From: Euperipatoides rowelli
Lineage: Eukaryota; Onychophora; Udeonychophora; Euonychophora; Peripatopsidae
Assembly (NCBI GenBank): GCA_003024985.2
Contig: PXIH01S0001023.1
Length of the DNA: 11,013 nucleotides
Direction: 5' to 3' (one strand)
Every line of letters begins with the position of its first letter. Position 1 is the first letter of the stretch. This document shows, piece by piece, positions 1-8,805 of the stretch. The position numbers and the translations under genes are program-made. Below the pieces are notes generated by a model that had not been told where the DNA came from, made no database searches, and saw only the letters and a list, made by a program, of their open reading frames with translations.

Positions 1-250
1 CATTTTAAAGTCGGATACTTGCTATCCACCATGACCCAGACATAGAACTAGCATCTGAAACTCAGACTTCACCTATCCTTCAGCCAAACATAGACAGTAG
101 CTCATTGATTGAAAACAATTCATTTTTCAGCATTTAAAAAAGAATCACTGCCACCGTAAAAGATCACTTATAGTCAACATAAAAAAATTATGTAAGTAGT
201 GCCTAGATAAATAATAGACCAAATAATCATATTTGACAAACGTAAATATC

Positions 251-256
251 AATAAA
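251..256 (+). promoter_or_regulatory. Candidate poly(A) signal AATAAA with GT-rich downstream element
   Basis: A canonical AATAAA lies here. About 30 bases later, at roughly 281-310, comes a GT-rich stretch (TTGATTGTTG, then TTGTGGGTAGTG), the usual arrangement of a metazoan cleavage and polyadenylation site. The DNA before it (1-170) is less AT-rich than most of the window, which suits a transcript tail. Frame 1 is open from the window edge to a TAG at 43-45 (14 codons), so the last codons of an upstream gene could be present, but that length means nothing alone. AATAAA is frequent by chance in such AT-rich DNA; the GT-rich element is what raises this one above the others. Confidence 0.3.
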
Positions 257-289
257 GTTTATTTTCCTCCATTTTGAATTTTGATTGTT

Positions 290-479
290 GCGATGCATTG
301 TGGGTAGTGCTCTGAATCCCGATGCTTTAACTAGGGGTAGTAAGAGCTCACTCCTATAGTGCTCGGGGTTTATTAAAATCCAACATAGAGCGTGCTCCGA
401 TTTTTTTAAAATCTAATTTCTTTGGTTCGGAGCACGCGCTTATGTACTCCGATTGCTCGGAGTTTTTTAAAAAACATAG
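290..479. repeat. CpG-rich patch with triplicated TGCTC(G/C)G + T/A-run motif and foldbacks
   Basis: About ten CpG dinucleotides fall between 290 and 462, far denser than the surrounding DNA. A motif of the form TGCTCGGGG or TGCTCCGA followed by a T-run and then an A-run occurs three times, starting at 360, 393 and 454. A longer direct repeat joins 350-388 and 446-479: both begin ACTCC, carry TGCTCGG and end AACATAG. CGTGCTCCGA (391-400) is perfectly complementary to TCGGAGCACG (427-436) across a 26-base loop. Positions 446-463 form a 7-bp hairpin with a TTGC loop. It could be a small internally repeated mobile element, a degenerate satellite, or part of a promoter. I see no clear target duplication. 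Confidence 0.5.
446..463. repeat. Short hairpin, 7-bp stem, TTGC loop
   Basis: ACTCCGA (446-452) pairs perfectly with TCGGAGT (457-463) around the 4-base loop TTGC. A T-run and A-run follow directly. It belongs to the triplicated-motif patch. A stem followed by T residues resembles a bacterial terminator, but nothing else here is bacterial, so I read it as part of the repeat. Confidence 0.5.
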
Positions 480-512
480 CCAATGAGATTATCTTTCAAA
501 TGAGACCAATCA
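478..512 (+). promoter_or_regulatory. Pair of CCAAT boxes (NF-Y-like) 26 bp apart
   Basis: AGCCAATGAG (CCAAT at 480-484) and GACCAATCAA (CCAAT at 506-510) both match the NF-Y consensus, including the purines before and the favoured bases after the core. They are on the same strand with cores 26 bp apart. Paired CCAAT boxes about two to three helical turns apart are typical of NF-Y-dependent animal promoters. They sit just after the CpG clump, which fits a promoter, but no first exon or initiation site is evident downstream. Whether this site is used is inference. Confidence 0.3.
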
Positions 513-515
513 AAT

Positions 516-1624
516 ATGGATGTGGCATATAGGCTATAATAATATCAAAAGTAGCGATAAAAATTAGTATTTTTTTAACTTTTGAGGAGATTTAAAGCAA
601 TGTATAGTCATTAAAATTTATTTTTTTGTCATTTTTTTTTTTAATCCAAGAACAAAAGAAATGGATTTATTACATTTTTAAATCTTTGTTAAATATTAAT
701 CAGTGAAAAATGTAATTTGTAAAATTTTATACATTTTTTTTTTCATTTTTTGACCGAACGCTTGCCTTAAGATAACTTTGATTTTTGTATGGATCATCTT
801 CCTGAAATCATCTAACCATCTTCCACATTTTATTACAGTAATTCTAATTCATTTCAAACTTACAGATTTTGTTAATAACAGTTTTTAGCACCAATTATAT
901 CTAAGAGCTAATTATTTTGCCAAAAATTTCATTTAAAATCTCAGATACAGTAAATAAATCCAGAAAAAACTTAAAAATTATTCTACAACCACATACAATA
1001 GGCTACTTAGTATATTGATAAAATAATTAACGAAATTTCAATTGACAAAATAATTGTTCTAGCATATTTTTATTTATGATCAAAGCTATATGATGTCACA
1101 AAGATTTTATGTGATGCTAAAGAGATCATTATCAATCTCCGATTATTATTAAAATTCACATGGAATGGATTTTTTTTTATCATTTATTTTTCAAAGAATA
1201 TCACTAATAAAATAATTTCACTTGGTTAAAAAAATTATTTAAAATGCACCTATTTAAAATTAAATTAGCTTTTTAGCTCCTCCTCCTGAAAACAATACTG
1301 CTATTAACTCCCACAAGATGGAGTTGTTTAGATGAATTAGTGACATTTTTTTTAGTACGGTAATGAAAATATGAGTTGTTTTTCCTTTCAAGTGTCTCTA
1401 ATTCAGAATGGCATCCAATCGGATTTGGTTCTTATAAATTTTTCAATTTCACTGCTTTGCATCCGTATTATTGTGTTTCACACGGAATTCATTAGTCTAC
1501 TGGGAGGGATGAAGATTTATGGATATTAATTGTTAAAATTTTTTATCTGTTATGAAAATGTGTTTAAAAATATCAAAGTATTTTAATATCAGCTAAACGT
1601 TTCATTAAATAATATTCATTACAT
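516..1624. other. AT-rich non-coding stretch, nothing recognised
   Basis: I read this on both strands and found no coding stretch, RNA gene or transposon end. It holds many T and A homopolymers of 6-10 bases and isolated ACAGTA words (for example at 835-840). All frames are broken often by stops. Confidence 0.6.
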
Positions 1625-1650
1625 CCCCCCCCCCCCCCCCAAAAAAAAAA
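1625..1650. repeat. Poly(C)16 - poly(A)10 junction
   Basis: Sixteen consecutive C residues are followed directly by ten A residues, then T and eight more A. On the other strand this reads poly(T)-poly(G). Such a GC homopolymer is striking in a genome this AT-rich. Poly(C) tracts are prone to length error in sequencing, so the exact count may not be reliable. Confidence 0.9.
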
Positions 1651-1659
1651 TAAAAAAAA

Positions 1660-2160
1660 TTCCAAGAAGCAAACTTTTGGATGTGGAAAACTACAACATC
1701 TACAACATAAATGCAAAGTAATAGAAATTAAAAATTTAACAATTTATCTTGCAGATCCCATTGGATTTTATTCTGAACACAATAGACTTTTTATAGGAGT
1801 AAACTATGCACTGATAACACTGTCGTTCGCTAAAACACAAACATTTTTATAAATGGCGATTTATTTTATAGACTGCAAAACTAAATGGTGAAAATCTGCT
1901 AATATTTATTATTTATAATCAACATTTTTGTTTGTGTTTATTTAAGGCTGGATTTAATCATGACAAAGTAGTCATGTTTATATGAACTTAACTATTCCTG
2001 CATTTTTATATTACAGTAACTTGAAAAGAAAGTTATATTCATAGCTGTGATGAACAGTTTAGCATAATTAAAGAATTTATTTTAATTTTAATTGGTAAAA
2101 AATGAATAGGCCAGATTGAATATGAACTTACAAAACTTTTTTTTTTCCATTTTGTTTTCT
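1660..2160. other. AT-rich non-coding stretch, nothing recognised
   Basis: No coding or structural feature is supportable here. Stops are frequent in all frames and there are no long inverted or direct repeats that I can see. Confidence 0.6.
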
Positions 2161-2173
2161 TAATCATAGATTC

Positions 2174-2272
2174 TCTCCTCTCCCTTCTTTCCTAAGGTCC
2201 CAGCAAATGATTGGTGTGCAAGCTGTTAATAAAAATGTCACTTGTGTTTGCCAAATATCTTTTGACAATTAA
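2174..2272 (+). other. Exon-like stretch: pyrimidine tract, acceptor AG, short open frame
   Basis: A pyrimidine-rich run with many C residues (2171-2193) ends in CCTAAG (2191-2196) and then CCCAG (2199-2203), both usable as 3' splice acceptors. After the CAG, one frame is open for 22 codons to a TAA at 2270-2272 (beginning QMIGVQAVNKNV). The mixed C/T tract stands out from the plain T-runs elsewhere. A terminal exon is possible, but 22 codons is no evidence of coding and no partner exon is visible. Confidence 0.12.
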
Positions 2273-3739
2273 TAAATATTATCTTGTTTTAAAATACTTA
2301 TATACTGTACATGATTATTATATTATGTACTATGCTTACATAGCAGCTATAGCATTTAGGCATCCTATAGGCCCTACTCTCGATTTCCCCAGCCAAATTT
2401 TAACCTCTTCTCCGTCCACATCCCCTCAAAAAATTATAATTATGCAATAGTGAAATATTCTAATTTCTGGTGACTTAAATTCTAATTTGGTGAAATTGAT
2501 TGGCAAAATAAAATTAAAACCTAGAACCAGTACTGACTGCATTATATCTAGAAGAAGCTTAACATATTATTGGGCATTACACTACTCAGAATTAAATCAT
2601 ATTAGCTGAGGAATGTATAGCCATTTATATTAAGTACATTTATTAGATTTTAAAAACAGCCTGCAATAATTGCAGAATTCAAAGAAATATGTACGATAGG
2701 CTATGTACTCAACCTCATTTTATTCTTTTTATGTAACGTCTTTTTTTTTTTTAAAAAAACACCACCATTATAGGATAATCATATATTTAATTTTAAACAA
2801 TTAGATATTTGTTAAATCGTGTATTTTTATGTAATTTTTTTTTGATGTACAACCAATAATAAATCATATAAAAACAATAAGAAAAATGGACAATAATAAA
2901 TACCGTAAAATTAATTGATTTTCTGATAAATTAAAAAAAAACATGTTTGTAGATTTTTTTCTTTTACAAGTCAACACACTTATGATTATTATTAAATCAT
3001 CATATTTGTCTAGCTTTCTATTAGATATTGATCGATCGTGTTTACACTCCAATCTATTACTTCCAGAAGGATATTTTTTTTTGTGTGTTTAATTAGTTTA
3101 AATTAATTTTTACAGAGATAAACTGATTAATCGCTTATGAAACACAGTGAGTTAACTATGAAAAACACGTATAGTTTTATTAAATTAATTCAAATCTTTA
3201 TTGTCATTCATCAGAGGATGAAGAATCATCAATAACTATTTAATTTAAGCATTTTATTCTTTCTGCAATGATTTAGATTAACATGGAGTTTTTTTTTTCT
3301 TAATAAAATTGAGTTATAGTTAATTTACTGAATAACCATTCCCTGTATGATGGCTAGCATACGTCTGGATAAGTTTTGTTATACAGTAGTTGAAAGATAA
3401 TTATTATTTAACTTACTTTTAATGTCATTGCAAAATATTGTCAAACACCTAGGCTCTTAAAATAGTAAAATATGACCTCTGACATAATCATTAATTCCAT
3501 TTTTTTAATAACTTTTTTGTTCCTTTTTAATTTTTTTTAACCAAGTGGATTTTTTTTATTTAGTATTTGAAATTAAATCATTAAAAAAAATCCATTGTGT
3601 GTGGCCTTTAAATTCATTAATTTTAAAAATTGAATTTGTACAAAAAAAAACTTCAAAGATAAAATATATACAGTATATACACAGTAATATTTTAAGATTT
3701 ATTATATTAAAGATATCCACAGTGCGATTTATCAAATTA
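2273..3739. other. AT-rich non-coding stretch, nothing recognised
   Basis: Short open frames in this stretch encode only the residues expected of AT-rich noise (I, K, N, F, Y, L). Part of it, about 2340-2440, is somewhat less AT-rich, without a pattern I can interpret. ATACAGTA words begin near 3385 and increase towards 3670-3685. Confidence 0.6.
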
Positions 3740-4015
3740 TAAAACCACAACTTCTTACTTTTGCATGTTATAAGTAAATATATTTTTTTGATGATGTTAT
3801 TAACCGATTATAATTTCTGCCTTGGATGACATTTTCAAGGTATATTATTTTTTACTTATACATTCTTTTCACTTAATTCAACCTTACAACAATGTACAAG
3901 TAAAAAATAACACACCTTAAAAACGCCATCCAAGACAGAAATTATAATCGGTTAATAACATCTTCAATAAAATATATTTAATTATAACATGCACAAGTAA
4001 GTAGTTGTGGATTTA
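3740..4015. mobile_element. Foldback MITE, two ~125-base inverted arms, probably Tc1/mariner-type
   Basis: The arm at 3740-3864 is the reverse complement of 3891-4015 with no gaps. I count 13 mismatches in 125 positions, about 90% identity, around a 26-base centre (3865-3890). The outer ends read TAAAACCACAAC on the left and, inverted, TAAATCCACAAC on the right, so the element may be bounded by TA on each side. That is the duplication made by Tc1/mariner transposases. There is no coding capacity, so any movement would depend on a transposase in trans. TA is weak evidence in such AT-rich DNA; the foldback itself is certain. Open frames of about 65 codons that run into the left arm on both strands are incidental. 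As RNA, the element would fold into one long hairpin. Confidence 0.85.
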
Positions 4016-6743
4016 TTATATTATTATTATATTTATTATTTATTTAGATTCTATTAAGTTGAAACTATGATATCTAGTCGTTTAACAAAAAAACTGTTTT
4101 GCATTAATATATACTATAAATTAGACTTTCATTTCATCCTAATCAATACAGTATATACACTATATATATTTTTTCAGTGACTTTAAAGAGTTCTCGGAAC
4201 AATTATATAGCCTGCTTTTTTATTTTAATTATTTGATCTTTAATTAAAATTCATTTTCTTTTCAGATGTTGACAGCTTGAACAACAAGAATAATATTTCT
4301 TGTTCAAAATAAAAATCGAAGATGGACCAAATTAGAAACAGTATAGTTGTAACTTTTTTAAAAAATGTTTTGCATATTATGTATTTGTAATTTATTTTAG
4401 ATGACTATTTTATTTACCATTGTAATTTAAATTGTGACTATTGTTATTTACATTTTTAATATTCTTATTTTAAGATATGTACTTTTATTTTGGTTTTGTT
4501 TCCTTTTTAGTATGGTTTATTTTTTTTAGTTATTTATGTCATTTTAAAAATACTAGTTTTTTTTTTTTTTGATAGAGGTCTTTCATCCTGTCAGAGAGTA
4601 ATCAAAAACACTTCTTCAAAAATGTATCATCAAAACTGCATTGCTTCTTTAAAAAAATAATGATCAAAATTTATAAACTTACTGTATATACTCTAAATAC
4701 ACTGTAAATCACAATGTAGTCAAATTGATAATGTAAAGGTCATTATTGCATAAGTTAAGAAACTTGGAGTGTAAGTTTCAGATCAACTTAAAATTATTAA
4801 TGCAAAACAAATTTCAATTTTATTAGAAAATTGAAGCAAAGAGATTTCTTTATTCCACAATATGGTAAGTAGTTAAATTGCTCATTTAAAAAAATAGACT
4901 GTATGACTAGAAGTATGGCATTATCATATTAAAAACACAATGAAAGGGGCTGGAGACCCAAACTAAGCCACAAAAATGCATTTTAAGATACACGATAATT
5001 AAGAAAACATCAACATAAGGACAAACCATTTAACCTTTGGTTACCTCTAACCATTTCCATATACAGTACATTGAGTTATTTTCCACTGTTTTTAAAATCT
5101 CTCACTTTGGAGATGAACAAACTTGTTGCTTTTATTTATTTACAAAATTTGATTGGTTTAAAATGTTTTGACAACTGGAATAAGCAATATGGATACCGCT
5201 CACTGTTTTATGCTGCTTCTATTTTAACAAATTAATAGAATTTGGAAATAGTCTTTGTATTAACCTGTATTGTTGATAGAAGTAACATAATTTCTTCTAT
5301 TTTGTGATCGATTTTCTTTTAATATCCTAATCCTTATAGATTTAATGTGATACCATAATCAAATTTTACAATATGAATATCACGCCAAGGTTCATTTAAC
5401 TAACAATTGATTAAGCTCAATATATTAAAATAAAGTATTGTAACTATTACATTGTGGCTAGTTGATAGTAAGACTGTGATACTGCAGCCTTCAATTAATA
5501 TTAGATATTATCCGATGAGAAATCTATAATAAATTTCACATCTGCAATGCCATATTAGAGGATTCACAGAAACAAAAGTGCACAACAAAATGCACAATTT
5601 TTTCACGCTAACAGAATAAATCAAAATTTTTAAAAAAATTCTAGTCATTCTTCACGAAGAAACAGATATTTTTATTGTGTATATATTTCACCGATATGAG
5701 TGTGTCTATATTTGTTACTATTAAATTTCTTAAAGTTTATGAAAATAACAAATCTAACTTGCTGTATTATATACTGTATGTTTAAATATTATTACTATTT
5801 CATACTCGGTATGTTTCAGTTTTAAAATTATGAATGTGATTTGAAATGCTATTTTTATCCCTTTAGCTTTCTTAATGAGATGTTGCAACATAATTATGTT
5901 TCTATTTTTGATATTGATTATTAGACCACTTGGTTGTAAAATGTTGAATATTTTCAACTTTGTTGGTAGTGTTAGGGATATGAGAATTTAAAAATAGTTT
6001 TTAACTATGGGTTTTCCAATTATTGCATACGGTATATAAAAAAATGATAGCGTCGCTATCTCAAATTTTCATATTGTAAACAACTCTAGTTTATCGAAGT
6101 GCAAGTATTCTTCATAAAAAAAGTTTGTTAACGCTTATAGAATCTTTATTTACAATTTATTTATTTAAAAAAAAAAAATGCACTTTCAATTGAGAGGGAT
6201 CTTGTTATTGACCAGCTTTATTTTTCTACATCACCTCTCATATCACTGTGTTATTTAATAAGGTTTTACCCATAAACAGTTTTTTAGTTTTATCATTATA
6301 TCTATAATAAATATTTTTAAAATTACTTTGTAAAAATTTTAGATATCTTTCTCTGCTATGTAATGAAAAAAAAATCAAATCTTTGCTAGTTTATCCCACT
6401 ACTGCCCAAAAATAAATTAATAAAATAAAAGAATCACAAGTCTACTTGAGTTTGTACTTGATATACAGTATATAACAAGTATTTCAAATACCTATAGCAA
6501 TTTACAGCTAGTAATGAAGTTTTGATGCTGTGAAGAAGTCATAAAGGGATTTATTGAATATTACAAAATTGGTCATAGTGTAAGCATTGATTTCTGTCTA
6601 AATTCATTTTGGTTTCCTTCATTACAGTCTTTTTATAGAACTCTTATGTTCATGTTACTGAAGGCTATAGTATTTTAATATTGAATACTTACTGTACTTC
6701 AGTTTTATGTGGTCATTATGTATTTTAAATAAAATAAATAATC
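4016..6743. other. AT-rich non-coding stretch, nothing recognised apart from small palindromes
   Basis: No gene, RNA gene or transposon end is supportable across this 2.7 kb. It contains an imperfect inverted repeat at 4283-4304 (AACAAGAA and TTCTTGTT, 6-base loop), a CpG-bearing palindrome at 6046-6060, and many ATACAGTAT-type words, for example near 4148, 4681, 5065, 5773 and 6464. A 67-codon minus-strand frame at 5754-5957 has AT-noise composition. Confidence 0.6.
6046..6060. repeat. 15-base palindrome GATAGCG-T-CGCTATC
   Basis: Two perfect 7-base arms flank a single central T, with two CpGs in otherwise AT-rich DNA. It could be a binding site for a dimeric protein or a chance palindrome. 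Nothing adjacent suggests a role. Confidence 0.5.
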
Positions 6744-6751
6744 CATTAGGC
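6744..6751 (+). repeat. Left target-site duplication of the hAT element
   Basis: CATTAGGC immediately precedes the left inverted terminal repeat and matches CATTAGAC after the right one at 7 of 8 positions. Its centre fits nnnTAnnn, the duplication described for Buster-group hAT transposons. Confidence 0.8.
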
Positions 6752-7059
6752 CAGGCCTGCTCAAAACCAGAAAAAAAGCTCAGAAAATAAATTTCAATAT
6801 TTTTACATGCACATTTTGCGAATCGGCTTGATTTCATCCCTTCATCAAACACGCTAAAATATCGATATTCCCATAAAAATCAGATTTTTAAACTTAAAAT
6901 GTTCATTAAATTTGTATGCAAAGTTCATAATTCCACACTTCCGCTAGGCGCAAGTAATTTTGACTGCCATTTTTTTGTTCAGTTTTTTTGTTGAGGTCAA
7001 TCGCAAGAAATTAGAAAAATGATAAGTAGCTCTTATACTCTTAAAGTTGAGCACGCCTG
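6752..7059. mobile_element. Non-autonomous hAT transposon (hAT MITE), 308 bp
   Basis: The left end reads CAGGCCTGCTCAA (6752-6764). The right end, inverted, reads CAGGCGTGCTCAA (7059 back to 7047), so 12 of 13 bases match. Ends of the form CAGG-N-TGCTCAA are characteristic of hAT transposons. The element is flanked by an 8-bp duplication, CATTAGGC and CATTAGAC, as hAT insertion produces, and the central TA suggests the Buster group. No transposase is encoded: all frames are broken within 308 bp, and a minus-strand frame covering 6655-6852 simply crosses the left junction. The interior is less AT-rich than its flanks, with a CpG-bearing segment near 6945-6955 (CCGCTAGGCGC). One mismatch in the duplication and one in the terminal repeat suggest a moderately old insertion. 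Confidence 0.85.
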
Positions 7060-7067
7060 CATTAGAC
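7060..7067 (+). repeat. Right target-site duplication of the hAT element
   Basis: CATTAGAC directly follows the right terminal repeat and differs by one base from the left copy at 6744-6751. Confidence 0.8.
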
Positions 7068-7555
7068 TATTTAATTAACTTACTGTAAATGTGAAGACAA
7101 TTTTCCTATATGAAACAAAGTCAATTCCTCTTCATTTGTATAAAAAGTTTGCCTAAAAAAGTTTTTATTTTCTACCAAGAATAAAATTTGTCTTACTTAG
7201 AAATATTTTTTAATGTATTTAGGCAAGTATAATGCCATAGGTCATTACTTTAAATTGTATATTTATTAGGGTTGTGATTAAAGCTTTGGTTTTACAGTCA
7301 GATTTGATAATATTGAGTTTTGGGTTGAAAATACTGTAAATCAATCAACATTAATTTTTCTGTAAAATATAAATTTTCATACATGTTCTTAGCTATTATT
7401 ATACAATGCTTAGACAGTTTCTTGATTCAGAGGAATGAGTGTTTGATGTCTATTTCTTCCCAAATTATTTATTTTATTCAAATTTTTAATTTTGTCTACA
7501 GTATAATTTTTTAAAAATACGGTAGTTAAATATTAGCCGATTCAGTTTTTTTAAA

Positions 7556-7621
7556 GCTAAGATCACCATCGATGCTTGCGGTGTTTCAATGGACTATTTG
7601 AATTCACGATACAGGAAAGCT
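7556..7621. other. GC-richer island, possible small exon, strand uncertain
   Basis: This short stretch has more G, C and CpG than its surroundings. On the minus strand it starts after TTAATTTGCAG (7630 back to 7620), a good 3' splice acceptor, and one frame then runs 18 codons to a TGA. On the plus strand a frame is open across the island to a TAA at 7628-7630 (including KITIDACGVSMDYLNSRYRK), with ordinary protein-like residues. I cannot choose between the strands or exclude chance. Confidence 0.15.
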
Positions 7622-7630
7622 GCAAATTAA

Positions 7631-8578
7631 TGAACTTATGACATAACTTAATCAGAAAATGACATACTGATTGGTGCAGTTATTCTTATAGTCTGGACTA
7701 TAACTAGAAACTTTACTTTTTAATAAAAATAAATGTCAGCTGCTATATAAATATTTTCCAAATTATTAATTATATATAGCCTACAGTACATGTGATTTTT
7801 TTTAAAATGACATGCATACAGTAGATAAATTATGAAATATCTGATTAAACTTTTTTTACTGCATATTTAAGATTTATAAATAAAAAATAAAAAAAGAGTT
7901 TGTCTAACTTACTGTAGCTATCATATGCAACGTGGATTTCTAAATGTGAAAGGAATTAATTATTTGTGCAATATTTAGTCTTGAATTCCTTCATATTTGG
8001 ATTTTCCTAGAAAGACAAATTAAACAAAGTTTCCATAATATTCTTATCTATTTTGTTTTTATATTCCTAGCTCTTTTTTTTTTGTTTACAAAATAAAATA
8101 AGATTAATACTAAATGTTGTAATAATATAAAGTAGAGTATTGTTATATTGCCACAATATATCTTGTCATTCCCAGGTTAAAAGAAATTGGCAGCAAACCT
8201 CCAATACACTGTGCATAAGGATTGTGGCACCTAAACACTTAGTTCCTTAGAATCTTTACATATTCTTAAGTTATACATGATTTCATTCCTTGGCTTGTTC
8301 CTTTCAAAATTTTAGGAGGGTGCTGTTTAACATAGTGGGCATTCTAAGAATATTTTTTTTTATTTTATCAAATTCATTTATCTGATGATTGAATAGCAAA
8401 AACTTATCTAATTTTTTAATTAGTAAAATAAACATTACAACATTTTAATAAAGTTAAATAAATTTATATTAATCAAAACTTAGAGGTTATTTGCTGCCTA
8501 TATGCTTTCCAAGTTAGAAAAAAAAAAAAGGACCGAGCAATGATACAAGCTATTATGGGATGACTGACAACTCTCCTT
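7631..8578. other. AT-rich non-coding stretch, nothing firmly recognised
   Basis: The part at about 8160-8340 is somewhat less AT-rich and contains an acceptor-like TCATTCCCAG (8166-8175), but the open frames there are only about 40 codons long. TACTGTA or ACAGTA words occur near 7786, 7817 and 7911. Confidence 0.5.
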
Positions 8579-8591
8579 CCCCCCCCCCCCC
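8579..8591. repeat. Poly(C)13 tract
   Basis: Thirteen consecutive C residues follow a pyrimidine-rich stretch (CTCTCCTT). This is the second long C-run in the window. The exact length is uncertain, as for any homopolymer. Confidence 0.9.
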
Positions 8592-8634
8592 ACACTTTCT
8601 AACCTATTTACTACATTCCTATATTAAAATATTT

Positions 8635-8646
8635 CATCATATGATG
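8635..8646. repeat. 12-base perfect palindrome CATCATATGATG
   Basis: CATCAT is followed directly by its reverse complement ATGATG. A single 12-base palindrome can arise by chance at this composition, and no partner or neighbouring gene gives it a role. Confidence 0.4.
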
Positions 8647-8805
8647 GATAATTTGTTCCTTAGACCCCACTACATTCCCATTATTATTTTAAAGTAAGTA
8701 TAGATGAGTGTTTATAATGAAGATATAAATTTACAGGGTTAATAATATTTGATTACACAAATTCATTATTCTCTTCAATATAAAAAACCATTGAAATTTT
8801 TTTAA

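Noticed and set aside
446-470. Stem-loop followed by a T-run, like a bacterial intrinsic terminator
   Set aside because: Nothing in the window is bacterial, the T-run continues into an A-run, and the stem belongs to a locally repeated motif.
2211-2450. 79-codon plus-strand open frame from an ATG
   Set aside because: Residues are dominated by Y, I, L and K as expected from AT-rich noise. The length is within chance for this composition, with no motif or conserved feature.
2864-3052. 62-codon minus-strand open frame ending in a hydrophobic tail
   Set aside because: The hydrophobic tail is a by-product of A-runs on the plus strand. Composition is AT noise.
3545-3750. Overlapping open frames on both strands (65 and 64 codons)
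   Set aside because: Both are AT-rich noise and run up to or into the left arm of the foldback element.
5754-5957. 67-codon minus-strand open frame
   Set aside because: Very I/K-rich with no recognisable motif, and no neighbouring exon or acceptor signal.
6655-6852. 65-codon minus-strand open frame
   Set aside because: It crosses the left boundary and target duplication of the hAT element, so it mixes inserted and host DNA.
8160-8290. Acceptor-like TCATTCCCAG with an open frame to a TAG
   Set aside because: The frame is open for only about 40 codons in total, which is chance level, with no donor or partner exon.
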